Shown one piece after another: positions 1-8,299 of a stretch of 64,000 nt of DNA. Within the stretch, counting starts at the first letter, position 1. Each line of letters opens with the position of its first letter. The notes below the pieces were generated by a model that did no database searches, had not been told where the DNA came from, and worked only from the letters and a program-made list of their open reading frames with translations. The stretch covers positions 43,319 through 107,318 of the forward strand of contig NZ_WHNZ01000071.1 in assembly GCF_013141725.1 (NCBI RefSeq). Direction: 5' to 3'. Position numbers and translations under genes: made by a program. The DNA is from Paenibacillus planticolens. Lineage in GTDB: Bacteria > Bacillota > Bacilli > Paenibacillales > NBRC-103111.

Positions 1-78
1 GATCTCCACATTAGCATCTTCCAGACAGGGAATGTCGTTATAGCCAAATTCCACCTGATTTAATGAAGCAACTAACAT
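1..78 (-). CDS. ABC transporter ATP-binding protein, 5' end only (zinc uptake type likely)
   Basis: Reading the minus strand from an ATG at 76-78 gives 26 codons, open to the window edge. They begin MLVASLNQVEFGYNDIP and continue with a leucine-rich strand and a buried acidic pair, the usual start of an ABC ATPase before the Walker A loop, which lies outside the window. An AAAGGGG ribosome binding site sits about nine bases upstream. The gene is divergent from the CobW operon, and a Zur-box-like palindrome lies 24-38 bases before its start. A ZnuC-type zinc importer ATPase is therefore inferred; the visible residues alone only show the ABC ATPase family. Confidence 0.6.
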   Translation of the reverse strand, partial: MLVASLNQVEFGYNDIPCLEDANVEI

Positions 79-101
79 TCGCACAAACCCCTTTGATTTA
101 T

Positions 102-116
102 ATGTAAGAATTACGA
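102..116. promoter_or_regulatory. Zur-box-like palindrome upstream of the ABC ATPase gene
   Basis: The right half ATTACGA matches the Bacillus Zur half-site exactly; the left half ATGTAAG matches at four of seven positions, with the expected single-base centre. It lies just upstream of the minus-strand ABC ATPase start, where a repressor would block its promoter. Confidence 0.5.
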
Positions 117-300
117 ATTAACATCAAAAAAAGAATGCCCTCAGCAGCTAATCGATGATTGCCACCTGTAATTTTTACGAACAACAGCCGTTAATAGTAA
201 TATTTACGTTTACAACGACAAATATATCCTCTTTGTATGACGATGTCAACAACGAAATCTTTAGCCTTGCAGGGATTCATCTTTTATACTACAATTTAAT

Positions 301-315
301 TCGTAATAATTACAT
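301..315. promoter_or_regulatory. Zur-box-like palindrome upstream of the CobW operon
   Basis: TCGTAAT-A-ATTACAT matches the Bacillus Zur core TCGTAATNATTACGA at 13 of 15 positions, with A/T-rich flanks as in the 21-base consensus. It is 28 bases before the CobW-family start codon. Operator assignment is by sequence match only. Confidence 0.65.
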
Positions 316-342
316 TTATAAATGATAGCAAAGGAGTCCTCT

Positions 343-1350
343 ATGAGTAAAGTGCCCGTCATCGTAATCAGCGGATTTCTAGGCAGCGGTAAAACGACCC
401 TGCTTCTTCGCATGCTCCGGGAAGCCGCCGCCTTTCAACTTTTGCCTGCGGTTCTGATGAATGAGTTAGGGAAGCAAGATGTCGACGGACACCTTCTGCA
501 AGAGGCTTCTCCCGATCTTAACCTGGCCAAACTGCTCGATGGCTGTATCTGCTGCAGCAAAAAAAGCGATATTAGCGGTTCCATTAAACAACTGTTAATG
601 CGCAAACCGGACGTCATTCTCATCGAACTGACAGGTGTCGCGAACCCGGAAGAAATCGTCGATGCGCTAACTGAGCCTGCGCTGCTTCCTCATGTGAAGC
701 TTCATCAGGTAGTCACTGTGCTTGATGCTGAGCACGTGCTTGAATATAACAGTATTTTCGCATCGGACCGGGAGCTCGTTCATACGCTTAGAAGACAGAT
801 GGAAGTGGCCGACCTGCTTTTGCTTAATAAAACCGATCTGGTCACAGACAAGCAGTTAAAGTCCATCGAAAAAACAGTTCGTAAATCCAATGAACGCTCC
901 CTATTATTGCACACGACGCACAGCCTGTTTGATTTAAACTTTATTTTCGGCGGTCTGTCATCCAGGCAGCAGCAGCCGTCAAGCTCACTCGTTTTTAACA
1001 AAAACATGGGCCTGCAGGCTGTGAAAACGATAAAAGAACCGAACAAGACGGCCGAACGTCCAGCTTCTTTCTCACGTATCCAAACCCTTGCCATCCCCAT
1101 TGAGGATGATCGACTGATTACAAAACGCTCCGTGGAACTTTATTTGGCAAAATGGAGGAAGACGCTTCTGCGGGCTAAAGGGTATTTGCGAATCGGCAAT
1201 GGCGATAAACGCGAAGCTTATCTTATGCAATTTGCAGGCAACCGCACCCATTGGCAGCCGACTGCTTTTCAAGGGACGCCTTATCTGATCCTCATAGGCC
1301 TTGATCTGGACAGGCATTCTCTTGAAGATGACTGGAATAATTATCAGTAA
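343..1350 (+). CDS. CobW/COG0523-family GTPase (zinc metallochaperone type)
   Basis: A 335-residue G3E-family P-loop GTPase. The P-loop SGFLGSGKTT is at residues 10-19, the metal-binding CxCC motif (GCICC) at 67-71, the NKTD guanine-specificity motif near residue 165, and a CobW C-terminal domain covers roughly 235-335. COG0523 proteins of this type, such as Bacillus YciC/ZagA and ZNG1, deliver zinc to client enzymes under zinc shortage. Start: an in-frame ATG at 322 has no ribosome binding site, whereas ATG 343 follows AAGGAGT by five bases and puts the P-loop at the normal place. It heads a three-gene operon with the permease (14-base gap) and the TIGR03943 protein. The upstream Zur-like box supports zinc rather than cobalamin; the client is unknown. 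Confidence 0.85.
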   Translation: MSKVPVIVISGFLGSGKTTLLLRMLREAAAFQLLPAVLMNELGKQDVDGHLLQEASPDLNLAKLLDGCICCSKKSDISGSIKQLLMRKPDVILIELTGVANPEEIVDALTEPALLPHVKLHQVVTVLDAEHVLEYNSIFASDRELVHTLRRQMEVADLLLLNKTDLVTDKQLKSIEKTVRKSNERSLLLHTTHSLFDLNFIFGGLSSRQQQPSSSLVFNKNMGLQAVKTIKEPNKTAERPASFSRIQTLAIPIEDDRLITKRSVELYLAKWRKTLLRAKGYLRIGNGDKREAYLMQFAGNRTHWQPTAFQGTPYLILIGLDLDRHSLEDDWNNYQ

Positions 1351-1364
1351 GGAGTTTTCTCATT

Positions 1365-2306
1365 ATGCCAAGTGTTTCTCTGGCTCATTTCCTGCAAACC
1401 GAACAAATGCAATCATTTAAAACTATTTTTGTCAGCATCCTGCTGGAAGCCATTCCCTTCATTATTCTTGGCGTGCTGCTCTCGTCGCTGCTGCAAACGT
1501 TTGTATCTGAACAAACCATTCGCCGGTTTATTCCGAAGAACCCTATCCTCGGCATTTTGTTTGCCTGCTTGCTCGGCATCCTTTTCCCGATGTGCGAATG
1601 CGGTATGATTCCCGTTGTACGAAGGCTTATACTCAAAGGAATGCCTGTCTACATTGCCGTCGTCTTCATTATTACGGGGCCTATTATTAACCCTGTTGTT
1701 TTTGCAGCGACATTCATGGCATTCCGCAATCATCCTACTATCGCCTATTCCCGGATGGGGCTGGCTTTTGCCGCGGCTGTTATCATCGGACTTATCCTCT
1801 ACCGGTTTATCAAACGCAATCCGCTGCGCAACAGCCGCGCCAACTTTTCGAATCAAGAAGATTGGGAAGGTCATCAGCATCAAGGAGGAGGCATTTCCAG
1901 CAAAATCAACACCTTTTTCGTACATGCCTCCAATGAGTTTTTCGAAATGGGCAAATATCTTGTCTTCGGTTCCATGCTTACGGCACTCATTCAAATTTTT
2001 ATGCAGCGCGAAAGTCTCCTTGCGATCGGCCAAGGTCCGCTCAGCTCTCATTTGTTTATGATGGGTTTCGCCTACATTCTTTCTTTATGCTCTACCTCGG
2101 ATGCATTCGTAGCTTCATCTTTTCAGACATCGTTTACATCCGGCTCTCTGCTTACATTTTTAGTATTTGGTCCCATGTTAGATTTCAAAAGCACGCTCAT
2201 GCTGCTCTCCGTATTTAAATCCAAATTTGTGCTCATTCTTTCTGTGCTCATTATCATCACGGTGCTCGCTTGCTCACTGCTTTTTGAACATTTATTTTTG
2301 CTATGA
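1365..2306 (+). CDS. UPF0718/DUF318-family permease
   Basis: A polytopic membrane protein of 313 residues with about eight hydrophobic segments. The MCECGMIPV motif near residue 75 and the CSTSDAF segment near 245 are typical of the YraQ/YcgR-like permease family (UPF0718). Related members export arsenicals (ArsP) or are unassigned. A hydrophilic, His-containing loop (EGHQHQGGG, about residues 167-175) separates two four-helix halves and could bind metal. It begins 14 bases after the GTPase stop behind AAGGAGT, and the next gene starts 13 bases downstream. This permease plus TIGR03943 pairing is recurrent in Firmicutes (YcgR/YcgQ in Bacillus). The substrate is not known; metal handling is inferred from the operon. 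Confidence 0.8.
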   Translation: MPSVSLAHFLQTEQMQSFKTIFVSILLEAIPFIILGVLLSSLLQTFVSEQTIRRFIPKNPILGILFACLLGILFPMCECGMIPVVRRLILKGMPVYIAVVFIITGPIINPVVFAATFMAFRNHPTIAYSRMGLAFAAAVIIGLILYRFIKRNPLRNSRANFSNQEDWEGHQHQGGGISSKINTFFVHASNEFFEMGKYLVFGSMLTALIQIFMQRESLLAIGQGPLSSHLFMMGFAYILSLCSTSDAFVASSFQTSFTSGSLLTFLVFGPMLDFKSTLMLLSVFKSKFVLILSVLIIITVLACSLLFEHLFLL

Positions 2307-2319
2307 TGGAGGAATGCCC

Positions 2320-3303
2320 ATGAGTCAGGTTCGCTTAATCAGTTTTCATTATTTTTTTCGCACCTTGATTTTGCTCGGATTTTCCAGCTATATCGTGGTC
2401 CTTGCCAAATCAGACGCTCTCCAATTTTACATAGCACCGCGAATGATGATTTTTGTAAAAGTTGCTGCTGTCGTGTTATATATCATTGCCTGCTTTCAAG
2501 GTTATATGGCATTGCGTGCCTATTGGGGGAAACCGGTAACCTGTGAATGTGAACAGCCTGTTTCCCGCTCAGCATGGCGTAATACTGCTGCCTATGGGCT
2601 GCTAATTTTGCCGCTGTTAATTGGCTTTCTGCTCCCGGATACGGCCTTAAGCTCTGCGATGGTTGCTGCCAAAGGGATGAATCTTTCCGCTGCCAAAACA
2701 TCGATCACGAAGCCAAGTATACCCTCAGGTGAAAATCCGTCCGGCCAAGGAGAAACGGCTGCTCCCGCTTCCACGCCTGCGCCTGCAATAGCCCCATCCG
2801 TTTCCAATTCGGAGACGCCAGCTGTCGCGGAAACAGATGCCGACCTGCAGAAATTATTCCACGCGGACAACGAATGGGACGAAGATTTTGCCAAAATCGG
2901 CATGATTCTTTATAAAAAGGATACCATCGTCGTAAAACCGGAAATCTACATGGAAATCCTTTCGTCGATTGACCTTTTTAAACAAAATTTTATCGGTAAA
3001 AAAATTGAACTCTCCGGCTTTGTCTATCGTGAAGACAACATGCCAAGCAATCAATTTGTCGTTGGGCGGTTTGCCGTTAGCTGCTGTTCCGCGGATGCTA
3101 CGCCCTACGGTGTCATGATCGACTTCCCTACAGCTCAGACTTACCCCAAAGACATGTGGGTCAAGGTCACCGGTACTATTCAAAATGGCAGCTACAATGA
3201 CAACGATATTTTCGTCATCAAAGCTACTAACATTGAAAAGATCGCAGCACCAAGCTCACCCTATATTTATCCGAACTTTGAGCCGCTGAAAGAGCTTAAC
3301 TAA
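2320..3303 (+). CDS. TIGR03943-family putative membrane protein (YcgQ-like)
   Basis: A 327-residue protein with two N-terminal hydrophobic segments (about residues 7-25 and 38-58) and a third near 90-108. A low-complexity Ala/Pro/Thr linker (roughly 125-175) leads to a globular C-terminal domain containing the family signature CCSADATPYGV. TIGR03943 proteins are encoded beside UPF0718 permeases and probably form a complex with them; the biochemical role is unknown. Start choice: an open frame extends upstream to 2227, but ATG 2320 lies six bases after GGAGGA, while ATG 2314 abuts the ribosome binding site. It ends the presumed Zur-controlled operon. Confidence 0.8.
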   Translation: MSQVRLISFHYFFRTLILLGFSSYIVVLAKSDALQFYIAPRMMIFVKVAAVVLYIIACFQGYMALRAYWGKPVTCECEQPVSRSAWRNTAAYGLLILPLLIGFLLPDTALSSAMVAAKGMNLSAAKTSITKPSIPSGENPSGQGETAAPASTPAPAIAPSVSNSETPAVAETDADLQKLFHADNEWDEDFAKIGMILYKKDTIVVKPEIYMEILSSIDLFKQNFIGKKIELSGFVYREDNMPSNQFVVGRFAVSCCSADATPYGVMIDFPTAQTYPKDMWVKVTGTIQNGSYNDNDIFVIKATNIEKIAAPSSPYIYPNFEPLKELN

Positions 3304-3465
3304 GCTCTGTAATGAAATCTTCATTAACGGACTCTTGAAAACTACGTGTGGTAGGGTACTGTTTTTACAGGAAATTTGGTATATAATAGAAGTTCAAATG
3401 TGGCGAAACTTGTCGATTTCTCGTCGATATTTGTCTATTTAGTCCAAAGGAGTTATCCAGTACCT

Positions 3466-5061
3466 ATGCTGCACGAAATCAAAGCAAACCAAAGGAAAAA
3501 AATCAGCTTAGCCACGCTTCTGACAGGGCTGGTCTGCCTTTCCGTCCTTTTGACTGTAAGCATTCTGCTCGTTGCTTCCTATCAATCCAAAAAAAGATCG
3601 CTGATCGACACTACGCTCACTTTGAACTTTTCAAGCGCAAGCAAAATGAGCCAGACGATCAACTCATTGTTTAAATCCATGCGAAGCAGTCTGCAATATT
3701 CGTCGAGCATCTTTTCAAATGTAAACGCTATGAATCCAGATGAAGTATACGCTAGTCTCGAATTAATGCGTCACAGCAGCAATTACTTTAATTCCATTTC
3801 AATCGTGGATGAGACGGGCCTTGTTCGGAATGTGTCTCCCTCGTCCATTGGCACTGCTGGAAAATATATTACAACAGAAGCGGCGAAAGCCGCATTGGCA
3901 TCGCAAAAGCCCTACCTCTCCAAACCGTACATCGCTGCAAGCACCAATCGCCTCATCGTCTTTATGAGCGAGCCGTTATTCGACAAAGAAGGTATTTACC
4001 GCGGTTTCATCGGGGGCACGCTCTACCTGCAGGAGTACAATATATTGAATATGATTTTCGGGAGCAACCCGACAGATAAAGTAGGCTCCTATTTTTACAT
4101 CGTCGGATCGGACGGTCATCTGCTGTTCCATCGCGACACAACACGGTTAGGCGAGAATATAAGCGCTAATCAAGTCGTTAGCAAGCTTATTCAAGGACAA
4201 AGCGGCTATGAACAGATGGTCAATTTGCATGGCGAATCTTTGCTGGCGGGATACGTCAAGGTTCCGGAAAATGGCTGGGGCGTCGTTGTCGTGTCCCCAA
4301 TCAGCGTCGTGTATGAACAATTAATACGTCATATAAAATCCATGCTGTTGTACATGATGCTCCCGTTCTCGATATTCATGTTAATCGTCATCGGGCTTGC
4401 GCGCAGGTTAGCACGGCCATTCATTTCCTTAGCCGATCTGGTTGGCAAAATCGGTCGGGAACATGTCGATCTGCCTGAAGGAAAGCAACACTGGAACCGT
4501 GAGGTCGATTTGTTATCGACAGCAGTCAGATATGCATTAACGGCTATTAAAAAACAGACCGATCAATTGACGCTCGATGCCATGACAGATCCGTTAACCG
4601 GGTTGACAAACCGCAGAACGCTCGAAGCCATCATGCATAAGTGGATAGAGGAAGGAACTTCCTTCTCTGTCATTATCATGGATCTTGATCGATTTAAATC
4701 AATTAATGACACGTATGGACATCAAGCAGGGGATGAAGTGTTGAAGCATTTCGCGAAAATAGTGACTTCAACCGTTCGGCCTAGTGATGTGTGCTGCCGA
4801 TTCGGAGGCGAAGAGTTCATTGCCCTTATTCCACAAGCGAATGCCGAAGAAGCTTATCTTGTGGCCGAACGAATTCGCATTACGCTGCAAAATAGGGATA
4901 ATCCTGTAGGGAAGCCCATTACGGTCTCGCAGGGCATCGCCCATTATTCTTCCCACTCAGACTCGGCTGAAGAGCTGATTCATTTGGCCGACCAGGCCTT
5001 GTACAAAGCTAAAGAATCCGGTAGGAACCGCACCATTATTGCGGATATTGGGGGAGAATAA
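3466..5061 (+). CDS. Diguanylate cyclase with extracellular cache sensor
   Basis: A 531-residue membrane signalling enzyme that would make cyclic di-GMP. The order is a short cytoplasmic N-terminus, a transmembrane helix (about residues 18-38), an extracellular dCache-like sensor (about 40-280), a second transmembrane helix (about 290-312) and a C-terminal GGDEF domain (about 365-525). The active-site signature is GGEEF, preceded five residues earlier by an RPSD inhibitory-site motif, so both activity and product inhibition are expected. Start: the frame extends upstream to 3376, but ATG 3466 follows AAAGGAG (spacing 13) and gives a normal N-terminus. It stands alone, with a zinc operon upstream and convergent genes downstream. 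The ligand is unknown. Confidence 0.85.
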   Translation: MLHEIKANQRKKISLATLLTGLVCLSVLLTVSILLVASYQSKKRSLIDTTLTLNFSSASKMSQTINSLFKSMRSSLQYSSSIFSNVNAMNPDEVYASLELMRHSSNYFNSISIVDETGLVRNVSPSSIGTAGKYITTEAAKAALASQKPYLSKPYIAASTNRLIVFMSEPLFDKEGIYRGFIGGTLYLQEYNILNMIFGSNPTDKVGSYFYIVGSDGHLLFHRDTTRLGENISANQVVSKLIQGQSGYEQMVNLHGESLLAGYVKVPENGWGVVVVSPISVVYEQLIRHIKSMLLYMMLPFSIFMLIVIGLARRLARPFISLADLVGKIGREHVDLPEGKQHWNREVDLLSTAVRYALTAIKKQTDQLTLDAMTDPLTGLTNRRTLEAIMHKWIEEGTSFSVIIMDLDRFKSINDTYGHQAGDEVLKHFAKIVTSTVRPSDVCCRFGGEEFIALIPQANAEEAYLVAERIRITLQNRDNPVGKPITVSQGIAHYSSHSDSAEELIHLADQALYKAKESGRNRTIIADIGGE

Positions 5062-5067
5062 CCGGAC

Positions 5068-5081
5068 CGGATGTGCATCCG
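5068..5081 (+). terminator. Short hairpin after the cyclase gene
   Basis: CGGATG-TG-CATCCG followed by TTT lies seven bases after the diguanylate cyclase stop. The stem is six pairs and the T run is short, so termination would be weak. Confidence 0.35.
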
Positions 5082-5128
5082 TTTCGATATGCTTAAAGGG
5101 GCTGCTTTTTGTATATGGTTTGTGGAAT

Positions 5129-5307
5129 GGGAACTACAGGGCGCTATTTGAGCTAAACGGGCTGTTTTTCGGCTGCAGACGGAAACTACAGGGTCTTAAT
5201 AGCTCTGAAAACTTCCATTTCGCCCAATTTACATCATATAGCGGATCATAGTTCTCTCCAGTTTGCAGAAATGTTGATTTCCCGGAAAATAGAGGATCAT
5301 AGTTCCC
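5129..5307. repeat. Intergenic dyad repeat, copy 1 (179 bp)
   Basis: Four related units of about 21 bases: two forward (5129-5149, GGGAACTACAGGGCGCTATT; 5180-5201) and two reversed (5237-5258; 5287-5307, ending ATCATAGTTCCC). Unit starts and ends are about 50 bases apart. Four further copies of nearly the same length occur in the window. This copy lies between two convergent transcription units and is the most diverged in its reverse units. Confidence 0.8.
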
Positions 5308-5367
5308 ACAAACACACTGCCCAAGGGTCGCCACTAGATAAAGAAGGCAGCGATGGATGCCAGTAAC

Positions 5368-5402
5368 AAAGGAGTTAAGCACATAAGCGGCTTAACTCCT
5401 TT
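5368..5402. repeat. Perfect 13-bp inverted repeat
   Basis: AAAGGAGTTAAGC (5368-5380) and its exact complement (5390-5402) are separated by nine bases. There is no T run on either strand, so it is a strong hairpin but not a standard terminator. It lies in the gene-free gap between the cyclase and the GntR gene; its role is unknown. Confidence 0.6.
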
Positions 5403-5581
5403 GTGCCTTCGTCGTCTCAACATTTGTAAGGGCTTTCAAGATAAAGGAAAGGCAAGAAACTTCGGATTTGGTCTGTATTTTTTGGTATCTTTTCTTATCG
5501 TGTTCTGTGCGCTCTTGAAACGTCGCAATCTGCCAATCCGTGTCATCGCCACCGTTGCGAAATATCAACGGACGCAAATGA

Positions 5582-5709
5582 GGCTGTCCCAATAGTCATA
5601 AAATGACCGCGGAACAGCCTCTCATTAGAAGATTTGGACATAGCCGGTGAGTTTTTCACAAAAAAATGAGCTGCTATCCCCAATCATTTCTATGACTTAT
5701 GGGACAGCC
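5582..5709. mobile_element. MITE-like element or insertion-sequence remnant (128 bp)
   Basis: The two ends are inverted repeats of about 45 bases each (5582-5626 and 5665-5709). They start with GGCTGTCCC, share AGTCATA, and match with scattered substitutions out to CTCATT. Only about 38 bases separate the arms and there is no ORF. Ends of the GGCTGTCCC type are common on insertion sequences of Bacillales. No clear target-site duplication was seen at the borders. Confidence 0.55.
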
Positions 5710-5743
5710 TTCCCAGCAGTTATGCTCCTGCTCTGTAAAAATA

Positions 5744-5822
5744 CAGGAAAATTTCCCTCTAAATGGACCGCAGAAGCTTGTCAGGTGGTCATCATCCGAG
5801 CAATTAGAGGGAAATTTTCCAG
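5744..5822. repeat. Long inverted repeat with internal palindromes
   Basis: GGAAAATTTCCCTCTAA (5746-5762) recurs as an exact reverse complement at 5804-5820; with two mismatches the arms extend to about 21 bases. The loop is about 41 bases. Each arm contains the palindrome GGAAAATTTCC. It lies just past the 3' end of the GntR gene. No coding sequence is visible in this stretch. Confidence 0.6.
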
Positions 5823-5873
5823 TTACTTACCCTCGCCCTCCTCGTAAAGCATGGATTCTTATGAGATACGCAT

Positions 5874-6554
5874 TTACGAACTAAAATAGTTCGGATATTT
5901 ATGTAATAAAGCAAGCTTATCAAAACCCGGCAGCTTGAAATGTTTCCTGATGATGCATACCGCTTGCTCGGGGTCCTTGCTTTGAATGGCCTGCAGGATT
6001 ACCTGATGCTCGCTTACCATGCTTTCCCAGAAGCCTGCATTCGGCTCCATCAAAAAACGGACACGGTTGCTATTCACTGATTTTTGCTGCAGCACAGCCC
6101 AAGTCCGCTCCATGTTCCCTCCGATGAAAATCCATTGATGGAACAGATCATCGAGCTCTATTAATTTGTTAAATTGCTTCGCCTCGATGGCACGCATCTG
6201 CTGACCCAGCAAAGTTTGCAGCATGGCAATTTGATCCGAGGTCATCCGCATGCAAGCCAAACGGATGACTTCCGCCTCCAGCTGCTCCCGTATGAAACCG
6301 CATTCATCTACATGCGCTAAATCGATTTTCGTAATATAACAGCCCTTCTGGGGAATAATTTCAACTAATTTGTCCTTGGAAAGTCTGGCAAAAGCTTCGC
6401 GGATCATTCTGCGGCTTACGAGCATCATTTCCGCTGCCATCGTTTCCGAGATCAGCATACCCGGTTTCCATATCAACTGAATCATGTTTTCCTTCAGCGC
6501 TTCATATACTTGGTCTCGAGCGGAACCGCTTAAATCATTAGTCTGCAGAAACAT
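5874..6554 (-). CDS. GntR-family transcriptional regulator, FCD subfamily
   Basis: A 226-residue regulator with an N-terminal winged-helix GntR domain (about residues 10-75; the ETMAAEMMLVSRRMIREAF segment holds the recognition helix) and a C-terminal all-helical FCD ligand-binding domain (about 85-210). FCD regulators of this type usually sense uronates or related sugar acids. It is the last gene of a minus-strand run after the sensor kinase and response regulator, 36 bases after the response regulator stop. Start: a GTG nine bases upstream lacks a suitable ribosome binding site, while ATG 6554 follows AGGGG by eight bases. It is paralogous to the GntR gene at 10143-10835. The DNA target is unknown. 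Confidence 0.8.
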   Translation of the reverse strand: MFLQTNDLSGSARDQVYEALKENMIQLIWKPGMLISETMAAEMMLVSRRMIREAFARLSKDKLVEIIPQKGCYITKIDLAHVDECGFIREQLEAEVIRLACMRMTSDQIAMLQTLLGQQMRAIEAKQFNKLIELDDLFHQWIFIGGNMERTWAVLQQKSVNSNRVRFLMEPNAGFWESMVSEHQVILQAIQSKDPEQAVCIIRKHFKLPGFDKLALLHKYPNYFSS

Positions 6555-6590
6555 TGGATTCACCCCTAAGAAAAGATAGATTGCTTCAAT

Positions 6591-8210
6591 TCATTTCACT
6601 AGGTCGGTTGGATTCATGCCGGTATATTTCTTAAACAAGTTGCTAAAATAAGGAACGTTCTTGTATCCGACTCGTTTGGCCACTTCATAGACCAACATAT
6701 TGCGTTCCATGAGCAGCTCCTTAGCCTTCTCGATACGTACGCGCGTCAAATAATTGTTAAAGGTTTCTCCTGTTGCATTTTTAAATATAATCGCGAGATA
6801 ATTGCGTGAAATGTACACCTTGCTTGTAAAATCAATGAGATTAATATCATCCATGTAATGCTCGTGGATATACTGAATCATGGAATCGACGACTTGCTGA
6901 TGTTTGCTGTTCCCCTTGAATTCTCGGCTTGTGCAAATAACCGAAATCTTATCGTTAAGCCATTTCGCCAAATGCTCCGGCTTCGTGATTCCGGCCATTT
7001 CCATCACCACTTGCTCGTTGGGGAACATATCATCAAGCACCATCCCCACTTCGTACAAGCAGTAAGCAAAAATACCCCAAAGCTCCCCGGCCAGCATCTG
7101 CAAATAATCCGGAGTGATTGACTCCATATCCCTCTTGATGACTTCTAAATATGCCGTGATAATCTCGTAGGCCCTAACCTCTTGAGATACCTTAATCGCC
7201 CCGGCCAGCTCGGAATAAAATTTAACCGGGCGAATGCTGGCAGTTTCCTTTTCGCCTTTGGCTGCGCTGTTATACATGAATACATCATAGATGGGGGTGG
7301 GGCGCTGCTCCTTCAGATCCATGGCACGGAATGCTTCTTCGGTCGAATCAGGGATATCCGTCCAATTCGATTTGATGGTTCCAATACCGACCCGAACGGT
7401 CAACTTTAAATGAGCTCTTATGGATTCAATGATTCGGGTTGAGAGCTTACTCAGCTTCTCTAACGAGTCGGTGTATTCTTCATCCGGTTCCAGATGCAGC
7501 AGCAGCGCCGAGCGTGTGCTGTGCAGATTGGTATATTCGAATCCTTCAAACTGCTCCCCTGCTAACTCAGACACGATATTGCTAACGGCAAACCGGAATA
7601 AGTTCCAATCGGTCAACAATACTTCATTTGCACGTAAATCACGGACAATTTCGATTCCCAGTACAAGGTGCGTTTGATTTTGCCAATTACGAAACTGCGG
7701 CGGCAGCATAGACTCGTTCCATTTGCTGCTAAGTGTGCCCGCTACTGCGGATTGCACCCACTCCTTTTGGACAAAGGGTTCGTACATCGATAGTTTCTGC
7801 GCAAGATCAACCTGCTTCATACGCTGTTCTTCCTCATCTGTAAGCTCGCGAATCACTTTGGTAAGAACAGAGTTAAGCGTTTGCAATGAAATGGGCTTGG
7901 ATACATAATCGCTTACTTGAAACCGTAAGGCTTGCCTTGCAAATTCAAAATCGGAATATCCGCTCAGAATGATGATTTTGCCTCGAAATTCATCTTCTCT
8001 CAGCCGCTCAATCATATCAATACCGTTCATGACAGGCATATAAATATCCGTAATGACGATATCCGGCTGAACCTCCAATACCATCTTCAGGCCGTCTGCT
8101 CCGGTCAGGGCTTCCCCGACGCATTCTGCATTCAGCTCTTCCCAAGGTATCGCGCACTTCATGCCCTGAAGCACTTGGCGGTCGTCATCGATGATTGCGA
8201 TTCTCCACAT
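6591..8210 (-). CDS. Response regulator with AraC-type DNA-binding domain (YesN-like)
   Basis: A 539-residue protein with an N-terminal receiver domain (about residues 3-120; acidic pocket DDD at 8-10, phospho-acceptor D55 in VITDIYMP), a long central region without a recognised fold (about 130-430), and a C-terminal AraC/XylS helix-turn-helix pair (about 440-539, with NYLAIIFKNATGETFNNYL). YesN-type regulators control sugar uptake and polysaccharide-degradation genes. Start: an open frame reaches 8294, but ATG 8210 follows GGAGGA by nine bases and begins at the receiver domain. It is 89 bases downstream of the sensor kinase gene and most likely its partner. The target genes are probably the nearby importer cluster. 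Confidence 0.85.
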   Translation of the reverse strand: MWRIAIIDDDRQVLQGMKCAIPWEELNAECVGEALTGADGLKMVLEVQPDIVITDIYMPVMNGIDMIERLREDEFRGKIIILSGYSDFEFARQALRFQVSDYVSKPISLQTLNSVLTKVIRELTDEEEQRMKQVDLAQKLSMYEPFVQKEWVQSAVAGTLSSKWNESMLPPQFRNWQNQTHLVLGIEIVRDLRANEVLLTDWNLFRFAVSNIVSELAGEQFEGFEYTNLHSTRSALLLHLEPDEEYTDSLEKLSKLSTRIIESIRAHLKLTVRVGIGTIKSNWTDIPDSTEEAFRAMDLKEQRPTPIYDVFMYNSAAKGEKETASIRPVKFYSELAGAIKVSQEVRAYEIITAYLEVIKRDMESITPDYLQMLAGELWGIFAYCLYEVGMVLDDMFPNEQVVMEMAGITKPEHLAKWLNDKISVICTSREFKGNSKHQQVVDSMIQYIHEHYMDDINLIDFTSKVYISRNYLAIIFKNATGETFNNYLTRVRIEKAKELLMERNMLVYEVAKRVGYKNVPYFSNLFKKYTGMNPTDLVK

Positions 8211-8299
8211 AGTTCGGCGTCCTCCTAATCGAATGATAACATGATCTAACACACGCTTAAATGCGGCTAATGCACAAATTATTATAAAATCCATTCCGA

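Noticed and set aside
1413..2051. 212-codon minus-strand ORF within the permease gene
   Set aside because: The plus-strand frame encodes a conserved membrane protein with good operon spacing; the antisense frame is polar and family-less.
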